Of a stretch of DNA of 64,000 nt, positions 11,097 to 21,702 are shown one piece after another (position 1 is the stretch's first letter; each line of letters begins with the position of its first letter). A program made the position numbers and the translations under genes. The notes beneath the pieces were generated by a model. The model ran no database searches and was not told the origin of the DNA. It was given only the letters and a program-made list of their open reading frames with translations. Source of the DNA: Aquatica leii (taxonomy: Eukaryota > Arthropoda > Insecta > Coleoptera > Lampyridae); contig CM069432.1 of assembly GCA_035610365.1 (NCBI GenBank), forward strand, positions 17,546,001 to 17,610,000, in the 5' to 3' direction.

Positions 11097-11395
11097 CGAT
11101 GGGTCCTGATGAAATACCCCCAATTGTGCTAACAAACTGCAGAACGGTTATAAGTTATCTACTCCAAATACTCTTTAACTGGTCCTTAAAATCGGAAGTC
11201 TTCCTGAGTGTTGGAAATCAGCCTTCATTTGACCAATTCACAAGGGTGGTAATAAAAATGTTGTAAGAAACCACCGTACCCATTACTATACTTTCTGCCA
11301 TACTTACTTAAACTTCTTGAAAAGTTACTACAAGAGTTGATTATGATATATTTCACGCTCTTCCACCAAAAAGTTTCTACTTAGATTCATTTTCC
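11097..11395 (+). pseudogene. LINE reverse transcriptase N-terminal fragment
   Basis: This is the third resumed piece of the CR1-like LINE. It reads MGPDEIPPIVLTNCRTVISY, then LLQILFNWSLKSEVF, the first conserved RT block (GPDGIPP) and following helix. After 11266 the frame shifts, but TILSAI, KVTT and FTLFHQKVS-type traces continue to about 11395. The catalytic YADD is absent, so the LINE is truncated here. Confidence 0.7.
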
Positions 11396-11420
11396 ATAAA
11401 TCATTGTCTTTTTTGCTTGT

Positions 11421-11657
11421 TTATTGTTGTAACGTCAAATTTTGGTATTTGGTCATTATTTCATCTAATGGATAGGCAACTTTGCCATCACCCGTGTGAG
11501 ACATCCGACCTCGAATAATATTTGTCGACTTCATTGCACGCAGAGGGCGCAATAGTAGTTGACCTTCTAGGGACGTTTCCGGTTCATTTTGTCTTACGAG
11601 TTTGTTATGGATGTGGCGGAAACGGATTGGAAAGAAAATGAGGTTTTCCCTCATCAA
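11421..11657 (-). CDS. Unassigned small frame, possible fossil exon
   Basis: This is a 78-codon frame with an ATG start, higher in GC than its surroundings. It reads like real protein (LRAMKSTNIIRGRMSHTGDG then KVAYPLDEI), with no membrane segment or known motif. I do not recognise the family. It could be part of a transposon-encoded protein, since both neighbours are mobile elements. Confidence 0.25.
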   Translation of the reverse strand: MMRENLIFFPIRFRHIHNKLVRQNEPETSLEGQLLLRPLRAMKSTNIIRGRMSHTGDGKVAYPLDEIMTKYQNLTLQQ

Positions 11658-11697
11658 TCATCATCTAACGTAAAAACGTTTTTATTTTAGAAATCTC

Positions 11698-11731
11698 TAA
11701 TAAATAAATAATAATAATAAATAAAATAAAG
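11698..11731 (+). repeat. (TAA/TAAA)n simple repeat
   Basis: A run of TAAATAAATAATAATAATAA and similar units. It may be the decayed A-rich 3' tail of a retroelement, but no body could be joined to it. Confidence 0.6.
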
Positions 11732-12900
11732 TCATAGAGGTTAGTATTTACATCTGGTGTATGGTTGCGACGTACAAACTATTTTTGATTGTTTTAGCTT
11801 CCTTTCTTCTCATGGATTAACGAAGTCGTAAGTTGCTTATGAATTAACGAAGGCACAATTTCTTTTGTGTGATGTAATTTTACTGATGACGTCCTATTGT
11901 GTAGTTTGAGTTTGCCGAGGATCAGTGTGAAGTGGTGCCACGTGCCAATGAATATTCCTTAGGTAGTTTCTGGCCAAAAATGTATTTATGTATAATATAA
12001 GTTTTCGCCGGCATAATCAAGCGGGGAATACGGCACTACCTCGACCCTCGTCGGGTCAAGCACTTCGGAATTCCCGACTTACGATCGCGCTAGGTTGCGT
12101 TGTGTCAAAATTTTAAACAACGTTACAATTTAATTTAAATTAATTAAGGACTGATTACGTAACTGTGTATTTGCTAAATTGGTTCTCTCGTAACTACGTT
12201 TAGCCTAATCAATGTCAATTTTGTTTATTCACTATAAATAACTTTAATCATTAATGTGCGAAAATGTAACTATCAAAGATTTGGAAGTACGCGTCGGATT
12301 GTGATTTTGCCGTAAAATGAATTTTGACTAATTTATACCGGTCGTAAGCTTGACGTCAAGATCTACGGGCGGTTTTAAAATTTCATTTGCGGTAACGCAT
12401 TTATTTTGCTACCGTTTATTGTATTTCGGCGGCGTATTTTAATCTAGTAAAAGCGTATCTGCTTCCAGAGTCTATTTTAGACCTGCTTCAGCACTGTGAT
12501 TTATTTTTTCTGTTATTATGTGTATGTAAGTTGTACCAATGTCGTAACAGTCGATACTTTTATCTTCAATAAAATTTCTCTTAATAAAGTTGTTATTAAT
12601 TGACATCTTACCAACGGCGGATCCATATTAAAATATATGTATAAGCTTCTGTTTTTTACGTTACAGAGGATTAATTAAAATTAATAATTTTTCACTCCGC
12701 CTTAGCATCAATCTTGATCAATCTCATTATTTTACTTTTATGTACCATGCGTTATACGTGCGGTCATCGTCGGCACTGCGGCCGCGCTGGCTTGTGAGGT
12801 CCGTTTTTAAATTTCTCCGTTAAGAGCAGTACAAGCGCACCTGCGCAATGGAAACCAATTACCCAGGGGGCGCCATCTTAAGACCTCCGCATCATAGTAG
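11732..12900. other. Non-coding stretch with LTR-like end
   Basis: There is no gene here. GC-rich patches at about 12010-12100 (CTCGACCCTCGTCGGGTCAAG, a short hairpin) and 12760-12880 stand out from the AT-rich surroundings. Near 12560-12600 there is AATAAAATTTCTCTTAATAAAG followed by a T-rich run, resembling the polyadenylation region of an LTR. I found no second LTR copy, so no element is called. Confidence 0.35.
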
Positions 12901-12915
12901 TCATAGTTGTGCAAA

Positions 12916-15454
12916 ATGAGTGGCAGTGCAAGTAAAAAAAGGCAAACAAGCCTACAATCATTCTTTTGCAAGAAATCCAAGATAAGAAATGTGTGTTGTT
13001 TTGTTTTGTTGCTAAGTAAAGATGGCAGAACAGTATTAAACTGTGCACGACTTTAATTGCTTATAAAAAAGTGAAAATGGTATATTTTTAATAAAACTAA
13101 AATCTAAACATAAATTATGTTAATTAAGACATCACTCATCAGATATTGCTTATTACATAGGCTTTTCTATAATACAAAAAACAGTACACAAGTTTTGTTG
13201 CCTAAAACGATAGTTTTTGGAAGCTTTTTATTAATAAATTGCAAGTAATGCATACGCGCAAACACCACCATCTACTTATATCTTATATGGTACTGTCACC
13301 CATGCATCTGTTATCCGGGTTTTAAATTGACGCTTTGTTCAGATTAAAATACAATGATTGCAAACATTGATTAAAGTCTGGGCCATTAAATTAGGCGGGT
13401 CATATTTGTTTATTGAACGCCGATTATAAATATTATATGGCTCAATGGCTCAAAAAACCTTGAGTACCCCCTCTAAACTACAAACTCCCTGTGGTTCGAG
13501 AAGGAAATAATAATCTCTATTTTCAGCACAGTTGGCTACAAACATATGAATGGTTGACGTACACCAAAAAATTAAATGGAGGTTTGTGTAAATTTTGTGT
13601 AATGTTTGACCGTCGAGAAAGTGGAAATAACGAAATGATACTTGGAAAATTGGTTGTTGAGCCAATGGTGACTTATAGGAAAACTGTAAAAATTTTAAAA
13701 CATTATTGCAATACGAAATATCATAAAAGAAATACGGTGCTCTATCACAACTTTTGTATGACTCACGAGGGCAAGGCAAACAGTGTAGTAGTTAGTATAA
13801 ATGCAGCAGACAAAAAGGCAATTGAAAAGAACCGTAGGAAGCTTATTCCAATCATTAAAACAATCATTTTATGTGGTGCCCAAAACATACCCTTAAGAGG
13901 ACACAGAGATGATGGTATTATTGATACAACTGGGAGCTGTTTTGGCAAAGGAAATTTTAGAGCATTGATAAAACTCAGAGTTGACGCTGGTGATGAAGTT
14001 CTAGCCTCACACATAAAAAATTGTGGAAATGATGCCAGTTACATCAGCAAAACCACCCACAATGAAATAATTGCATGCTGTGGCAAAGTCATCACTGACA
14101 ACATTATAAATAAAATAAAAGAGTCTAAGTTTTTCACAATAATGGCAGATGAGACAACATATTTATCCGTTAAAGAACAATTTACCATTTGCATAAGGTA
14201 TTTTAATACCAAGGAATACAAGATTGAAGAAGATTTCATCAAGTTTGTTGATGTGGTGGATCTCACTGGTGAAAACTTAGCTCGCTCAATTTTGCAAGAA
14301 CTCGGTAAGCCTGACCTTGATTTCGCTAACTGCAGAGGACAAGCTTTCGATGGAGCCTCCAATATGAGTGGAATATTTAAGGGTGTGCAAGCCCGCATTT
14401 CCCAGATTCAACCTCTTGCAATCTACAGTCACTTTGCGAACCACAGGCTGAACTTGGATATAAGCAAAGCTTGCTCTGTTTCTAGCATCAGAAATGCCAT
14501 GGGAGTAATATCTTTGCTGGCAATTTTTTTCCGCGACTCCGCTGCAAAATTTAAAGCTTTGGAAGAAGAGATGCAAAAAAATCATGACCTTAAGCCAGGA
14601 AAACATGGTTTAAAGAACTGTGTAAAACAAGATGGTTAGAAAGACATGAAGCCGTGTTGACGTTTGTAGAACACCTTCCTGCACTCCCCACGCATCTAGA
14701 AGCTATTGCTAGTTCACCGAAAGGTAGAGGATGTAATGCATTTTCTTTTCTGCACTCTATTTTGTCATCAAAATTTTTAATTAGTGTAGTAGTATTGGCT
14801 GAGGTACTTGGGGTAACTTTAGCATTATCTCGCAAACTCCAAGCAGAGTGCATAGAAATGCTGAATTCTTTGCAGTTTGTAGAAGCGACAATACATGGCA
14901 TTCAGGAAAAACGAGACAACAACACGGAGCTTTATAACAATGCGGCTAAGTTGGCGGAAGAAATGGGCACAGACATTCAAATTCCTAGGACAACAGCCCG
15001 ACCAAAAAAAGATCTAATGTAGAGACAGAGTCAGCTGAGGACTACTATCGCATGACAGTGTACATACCGTTTCTTGATTTTATTATAAATAAACTGACGG
15101 CTGGGTTCTCCAAGAAGGAGATGGAATGCGTAGGAAATGTGGAAGTCAAATCCCGAAAATAAGATTCCTAAACACCCGGCGCAAGCTTACAAGTTTGCCA
15201 ATGCTCTCCTAAACATTAGGGTATTACTGTAGCTGTTGTGCACTCTTCCTGTAACTACCTGTACAGCAAAGCAAACTTTTTCAGCTTTGCGCCGTTTAAA
15301 AACATATCTACGCAGCACAATGACAGAAGAGAGACTAAATGGCTTGGCTTTACTGCATGTACACTTGGATATTTTGAACATGATGAAGGCTGAAAAAGTC
15401 TTGGACGTTGACGTGCAAAAGCATAAGAGGAAATTATCTCTGAAGGTCCTGTAA
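12916..15454 (+). pseudogene. hAT transposase, P52rIPK/DUF4371 type, broken
   Basis: This is a second, unrelated hAT transposase. A leader MSGSASKKRQTSLQSFF begins at 12916. After a non-coding stretch of about 400 bp (intron or insertion; a possible donor AA|GTAAAG lies near 13017) the main frame runs 13464-14639. It has a TTF-type zinc finger (WLQTYEWLTY, GGLCKFCVMF), the DUF4371 region (RGHRDDG, KFFTIMADETT with a catalytic Asp), FDGASNMSG with the second Asp and SHFANHRLNL. Frameshifts near 14625, 15005 and 15180-15230 separate TRWLERHEAVL, YYRMTVYIPFLD and the C-terminal dimerisation part (TFSALRRLKTYLRSTM). Terminal repeats were not found. Roughly 15% of the usual length is missing before the last block. 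Confidence 0.8.
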
Positions 15455-15627
15455 AGAATAGACAATTATACATGTCAAAAATATTATAGGTATTAGATAT
15501 TTAATAAGTTTGATTAATAAAAATTCATCATCATGAACGTTTTAATTTATTATTCCTGTACCTAAACAACTCTTCACGTAATGGTACCTAATTATGGTTG
15601 GTAAGGGTCATTTTTAACTCAGATATA

Positions 15628-15652
15628 CCTGATGTACTATAAATAGTACAAC
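15628..15652 (+). repeat. Palindromic motif, copy 1 (piggyBac)
   Basis: The core TGTACTATAAATAGTACA occupies 15633-15650 and is preceded by CCTGA. It is inversely repeated at 15983-16006. It lies upstream of the transposase ATG and is a plausible subterminal transposase-binding or operator site (inference). Confidence 0.6.
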
Positions 15653-15810
15653 GTTTTCCAGGCGTAACCTGCATGGAGGAGGGGATGAATAAGGGTACTT
15701 TATGTGTAGACCGCTTCAGTGTGCTCTAGACTTTATGAGGAATGTGCCTTACGCAAATTTTTAAGAACCGTGTAGTGAAATTTGAGTGGAAATAGTGTTA
15801 AGTTACAAAA

Positions 15811-17887
15811 ATGGACGACTACGGTGTTACGTTTGAAAGGTAGGAATTTTTGTAGGTTAAAACAATTAGAAAAAAAATTGCTTGCGTTATAACCCCAAAG
15901 ACTAATAAATACTGCTTTTGGTAAGATCGTAAAATTTGCATAAAATAACTGATTATAAGCATTTTTGGGGGTTGAAATAGTGCTGTACTATAAATAGTAC
16001 ATCAGGAGAACACATGTCTATTAGTTACATATTTTTAGGGGCTTTTCTTTGAACGAAGCTCTTGCAATGCTGGAAGATGATGAGCAATTAGTTGAAAATG
16101 TAAAAGACGTTACAATATTTCCTCCTGAAAATGCAGCATCATCTCTAACTGACGAAGACTCTGGGGATGAAGAAACTTTTACACTTAGTAACCTCCCAGG
16201 ATCTCAGTTGCGTGCTCCAGCGGAAATACATTTCCAAATATTCGACAATAATAGCAATTTTTCTTCCGAAGACGATATGCCATTAGATGAACTGAAAAGA
16301 ATGTTGCCATCAACTAGTAAAGCTTCAGTAAAAAGATCATCAACAGCAAGTAAGTCCACAAAAAAAAGGCAAAAAGACAAAAAGTTTACGACTGGACTAA
16401 AGATGATTTGAATTTTGTTCCATGTACTGACTTTGGAGAACCTAGTAATTTACAAAATCTAGATAGTCCGTTAGAAACGTTTTCGTATTTTTTTGACGAA
16501 CGATTGATAGATTTGATACGTATAGAAAGTAATAGGTACGCTAGTCAAAAAAATCCAGTCTTTCGATCAATTGAAAACTTTGAAATAAAAAGTTTTATTG
16601 GCGTTCTCATTCTAAGTGGCTACGTTAGATTGTCTAGAAGGAGAATGTATTGGGAACGCAAATCCGATACCCATAATCACTCAGTCTCTGAAGCGATTTC
16701 TAGAGACAGATTCGAATTTATACTATCTAACTTTCATTTCGTTGACAACGAAAATTTACCAACTGGTGACAAATTTATCAAATTGAGGCCACTGTTCGAT
16801 CACTTACAAAAAAAATTTATACAGCATGCGTTTATAGAAGAAACACACTCAGTCGATGAAGCCATGGTACCCTATTTTGGGCGACATGGCTGCAAGCAAT
16901 ATATACACGGAAAACCCATTCGATATGGGTATAAACTGTGGGTTGGAACCACACATTTGGGCTACATCAATTGGTTTGAGCCGTATCAAGGTGCATCGAC
17001 AAATATCAGCGAAAAAAATGCTGAATATGGAGTAGGTGCAGCAGTTGTGTTAGAATACGCCGACGTGTTACAACAAAAATGGCCCAACCAAGAATTTCAT
17101 CTATTTTTCGACAACTTTTTTTCTACTATTTCTCTCTTTGAACAACTAGACAGTAAAAATCTGCGAGGCACTGGCACCATCAGAGAAAATCGAGTTATTG
17201 GAAATCCCCTTCTGGATTCTAAAGCAATGAAAAAACAAAAGCGCGGCAGTTATGACTATTACAGACAAAAATATAATTGCAGTCAAATGGCACGATAACA
17301 ACATTGTATGTTTATGTTCCAACTGTGCCGGAGTTCAGCCTATACATTTTGTAAAGCGTTATTCACAGAAGGAAAAAAAGAACATACAGGTAGGTGCTTA
17401 CGATTTTCCAAAATGTTGATACTCACTATTTACGTTATTGTAGGTTGATCAGCCCCATGTTGTAAATATGTATAACGCTAATATGGGAGGCGTTGATCGT
17501 TCTGATCAGAATATTAGCTTGTATCGTATCTCCATCAAGGGGAAGAAATGGTACTTTCCGCTGATAACCCATGCGATAGACATGGCGGTTACAAATGCCT
17601 GGCAGATAATTAGAAAAAATGGAGGATCTCTGGATCAGCTAGGTTTTAGAAGACGAATTGCGACAACGTTACTGTCTCAAAATAAAAAGGTAACAACGTA
17701 CCAGAAAGAACGACCGTCTGCATCTACAGGAGCGGATATTAGATACGACCGGATGGACCATCTGATCATAACCCAAGAAAAGCAAACCCGGTGTGGTTAT
17801 TGCCACGAAAGGGCTAAAGCTCGATGTTCCAAATGTGATATTGGACTTCACACAAAATGTTTTGCACAATATCACACTAAAAGTTGA
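15811..17887 (+). pseudogene. piggyBac transposase (PGBD3-like), spliced, two frameshifts
   Basis: Three exons can be read: 15811-15839 (MDDYGVTFE...), 16039-17389 and 17444-17887. The introns, 199 bp and 54 bp, have GT and AG ends and keep the frame. An acidic N-terminus precedes the catalytic core. All three Asp sites are present: SVDEAMVPYFG, LFFDNFFS and MGGVDRSDQN. The C-terminus is a Cys-rich finger (CGYCHERAKARCSKC, then HTKCF). Two single-base frame changes break exon 2, one in the A-rich run at about 16375-16386 and one at about 17256-17262. Otherwise it looks recent and full length, about 600 codons. The family cuts at TTAA and leaves precise excisions. Confidence 0.88.
15983..16006 (-). 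repeat. Palindromic motif, copy 2 in intron 1
   Basis: The core TGTACTATAAATAGTACA at 15984-16001 is followed by TCAGG, the reverse complement context of copy 1. It sits in the first transposase intron, about 35 bp before the acceptor. Confidence 0.6.
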
Positions 17888-17910
17888 ATTGATCTAATGT
17901 AATGCTCATG

Positions 17911-17935
17911 CCTAATGTACTAATTATAGTACAGC
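17911..17935 (+). repeat. Palindromic motif, copy 3 after the stop
   Basis: CCTAATGTACTAATTATAGT followed by ACAGC; the arms TGTACTA and TAGTACA match copies 1 and 2, with a different centre. It lies 24 bp after the transposase stop codon. Confidence 0.55.
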
Positions 17936-18287
17936 ATTTTTTTTAATGATTAGTGTAAAATAAAATTCTAAAAAAAATTGAATAACTTAATTTTAACCTT
18001 CTTAGAAGGAATTAGCAAAAAAATTGTGAAAAAAGTTATGGGTAATCTTTTAGGCATATCTGGGTTAATAGGTAGGTATAATTTTTTACTTAGTTGTTTT
18101 ACAATATTTAAAACAGCAAATTTTCATTTCTTTAAATTTTTTTTCCTGAAACTTTCCATCAAATAAGAAGTCTCCGTGGACTTGGTGCTTTATGGAGTGG
18201 AATTTTGGTATAACATACCCCTAGATGACCAGAGCCTCGGTTGTAAACTGGGCTCTCTCCCGAAACTCTTTTCTAAATTCGCCCCTG

Positions 18288-18490
18288 CATCTTACGTTAT
18301 ATTAAGTTGCGAGAAAAGGTGGCGCAATCGGGCATTTAGCTTACTTAAAAATATTCTTTTTACTTCGATCTTTAACCTACGACCATCTGCAGTAAGGCTA
18401 GCCGGAAGGTAAGCGAAACATTTCAGTATAATAAATTCTTTTTTTTCTTCTTTTTCTCCACCTTCCCCATTGGAACGTGGCATTGTCGTA
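18288..18490 (+). repeat. Dispersed repeat, copy 2
   Basis: Second copy of the 1081-1285 repeat in the same orientation, diverged by small changes. The best-conserved blocks are GCGCAATCGGGCATTTAGCT and GTAAGGCTAGCCG. The family is unknown. Confidence 0.75.
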
Positions 18491-18499
18491 TGATGTAAG

Positions 18500-21400
18500 A
18501 CTTTTTTCAAATTTGAGTTTTTTTTAATTTATTATGTATCTTTATGTCTGTAGTACGCAATGAATTATCTGTAGTTAATGATTAATTAATAATTAATTAT
18601 CTGACTTACACTTTATTAAATTATTAAGTTCAATATTATTGTAAATTTGGCGACAACAAGAAAATCGAAATAAATATAACGATTTAAAAAATTATTTAAA
18701 CTAGGCAGCGTGGAATGAATCGACGTTGGATGAGATTACAACTCGAACTGTAAGACGAATTTAATAATTTGAAAAGTGGCGATAATGAATTTTTCTCTAG
18801 ATAATAAGTTTTTGCAAACCACCGCATACTTTACGCCTAAATCTAAAATCTTTTTAGTTCCAATAAATCTAATTTATCGAGTTTAGATAAAAGATTGTTC
18901 TACAAACGGTTGCTATAAATTTTGTTTGTGTCTGAAAATAAGAAAAGAAGTTGCGTTGTTTTAGTATTAAAAAAATAATCCGCTGTATTTTGTCATTTAA
19001 CTGAAACGTATCTTTGCATGTCTCGAAACGTCACAGACAAAGACAAAATTCGAAATTAGATTTGAAGCGCATCTGAGTTTTGTATATTGCGGAAGTGATG
19101 CATTTATTTACTGTAAATAATGTAGACGCTTTGTTCAATCAACATTGCATCACAAGTAGAAGCGTTTGCAAAGCTCTTTCATAAACAGCTATTTTATCTT
19201 ACAAACGTAATTGTGCAAGTAACTTCAATTTAACGTTTCTTAAAGTTTTCCATTCAAAACTGTTTTTAAAGATACCAACCGTATGATTAAAAACCTTCTT
19301 AGAAACCTTTTATTTACCGAATTCTTTTCTATGAAAAGTCTATAAAATGCAGATCTGAGAAATGAAACATATCAAATTGTGTAATTAATTTTTGTTGGCG
19401 TGAATACAACTTTCGTATAAATAAAACCACAAATAATAGGATGGAATAAATAAAATATAAACGCATAAGATATTAATAAAAGTTTAATCTTGATTACGTG
19501 AAATTTGAATCAGATTTTTGTGGTTTATTTGAGTATTATTGATTATTTTGAAACTGGCACGATATTCAACCGTAATTTAGTCGGAAAAAGTTAAATAAAT
19601 TAGAACAAAATATGAAAATATAATGAGTTACTTGTATTGAATTTATAGGTTTAGTTATTTTCGAATGCTAAATTTTTTATATTTTAACACAATACTTGTT
19701 TCAATAATATATTATTTTGATCAAGCTAAAACCACATTCAATTAATTATTTACATAATAACGAGTAATGTAATCAACGTTACTAGGTTTTCTCGGATATA
19801 GTAATTATAAATTTGACAGCGTGTTAAATTACAAAAATAATATTGTAATCATAATTATTTGTTTTAAAATCAACATATTTTAAAAACTAGGCTATTGTGT
19901 TAAAAAAAATTAAAACCGTAAGAATATTTTTTTTTATTGCGTCATACATCAAATTATAAAAACAAACTTCTAACAATTTCAATTACAAGCGCAAACGGTT
20001 TAATTACTCATTTCAATTTTAAATGTTTCATATCCATTAAGTTTTAAGAAATATTCCAGTTAACCTCTTTAATTTAAACAATTACTACGATTAATGTGCT
20101 ATTGTTTTGGTACTTTTACTTTAAAAAATTGTAGTTTTATTAAGTTTGCATTTATTAATTAACTAAATCATAACGTTGAGGGTAAGATAAATGAACAAAC
20201 GTAATCTCGAAAAACATTTTTAGTGTAGAAAATTAGTAAACCAATTTAAAATAAGTCGAAGACTAAGTAAACTTAATTAAGAAAATAAGCCTAAAGTTAA
20301 CCGTTTATGAACTTATGTAGGGGAAACAATCCTCGTATTTATTAAAGAGGGTCGTCATGCTTTATCGCGTTTGTGGCATAGTAAAATACTCACACTAACA
20401 ATATATCAAATTTTGAATATATGAGGTAACAGCCATTGTAACAACCATGCTATAAACTACAAACTAAAAAAAAAATTTAGAAATGTTTTAGTAAAAAATG
20501 TTTTGTAAATTACAATCGATTCATTGCATTAATTAAAAACAAAATTTTGACCTAATTGTTTATGTTAATAAAATTTAAAAAAATCAATTATAAAAATTCT
20601 GAGGCATACTACTAGTCGAGTTACTGATTTTTAACCCTGAGTGAATTCAAGTTATTACTCTTTGCTTAAATACATAATTAATTATGCATATTTATTATGG
20701 ATAAAACATAAACATTAGCTAACATCATTATCTCTTATAAATTCTATTTACTAATTCCAAGATGTTGTTATTCTATTTTTTTATAATTTTGAGACGTTTT
20801 GTTCAAATCAAAACCAGTTTAATTAATTTTTTAATTAATACAACTTTGTGTTCTTAAAAAATAAAACATAGACATACGACGTGTTTTGCTACATATTGTA
20901 ACAAATTTTAAAACTAATTTATTTATACACGAAATATTTACACGTTTATAACTACACAAACTAATTAAATCTAGCTATATTTGAGAAAAACATTTACACT
21001 AATTTATATATTACAACACTCAAAAAATAATATCTGCGGATAACTTCTGTTTATCTAAAACTGACACTTGTTTACATTAAAGGAACGTACTTTAGAACTC
21101 AGTTATATTTATCTCGAACACACGCGTCAATCATTTATTTATTTAAACATCTTCTTAATACTTTCGACTTCGAATAATTGACCTACGAATTCTTTAACCC
21201 GTTTTTATAGATTTCTGTTATCTTTTCGAGAATTTTCTACCTCCTTCCCAAACGTTCTGGAAGAAAGTGAACGCTCTTTGCGAACGTTTCAATATGTATG
21301 TATAGCTACAATTTGTCATTAAAAAGGTTCTAGTAAAGTTTTTGATTATTTTTGTGGTAAGAAAACAGTATTTTAAAGATTTTATATAGTCTGTGGAATG

Positions 21401-21696
21401 AAATCTTTTTTTATTTTTTTTAAATTATATACATTACTAATGCAAACATTGTTCTGTGGTTAATTAAAATAACAAAAGTTTTATCACCAACGTGATTTCA
21501 AGTACGCATACTTTGCTATATTAAGCTAGTTGCACAAAAAAATACGCGCTTTTTACTAGGCAACACACATTCCTTTTACATAACAGCGGTCACCTTGAAA
21601 TGACCTAGAGGCGTTTCAACTAAAGCTAATACAATTACATAAGCTACATAATACAAAAAAATGATGAAAAATACAAATGGCAACAAACAACAAAAA
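18500..21696. other. AT-rich gene desert
   Basis: No supported gene or repeat pair was found over 3.2 kb. Stop codons are dense in all frames. A small cluster resembling heat-shock elements lies at 21229-21270 (listed separately). Confidence 0.6.
21229..21270. promoter_or_regulatory. Heat-shock-element-like cluster
   Basis: GAATTTTC (21230-21237) and TTCTGGAA (21255-21262) fit GAAnnTTC and TTCnnGAA. They are followed by GAAAGTGAA. No promoter or gene can be attached to them, and chance is likely in AT-rich DNA. Confidence 0.2.
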
Positions 21697-21702
21697 ACTA
21701 AA

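Larger units (their letters stand above)
3060..11395 (+). mobile_element. CR1-like LINE, split by three nested insertions
   Basis: Pieces in order are the ORF1 start (PHD-like finger, coiled coil), endonuclease, linker and the first part of reverse transcriptase. They lie at about 3060-3102, 3523-4587, 7313-8232 and 11097-11395. Between them sit a foldback element (3103-3522), a hAT (4588-7312) and a Transib-like element (8233-11096). About 2.4 kb of LINE remains, and most of the RT and the 3' end are missing. The clade call rests on the GPDEIPP and NFNLPKINW motifs. It is dead, with several stops and frameshifts. The outer boundaries are approximate. Confidence 0.75.
15614..17940 (+). mobile_element. 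piggyBac element 1 (ends uncertain)
   Basis: The body is defined by the transposase and by three copies of a palindromic motif near the start, in intron 1 and just after the stop. A TTAA at 15614-15617 lies just outside the first motif and may mark the left end, since piggyBac inserts at TTAA. I could not find a matching inverted terminal repeat on the right. Treat both ends as approximate. Confidence 0.55.
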
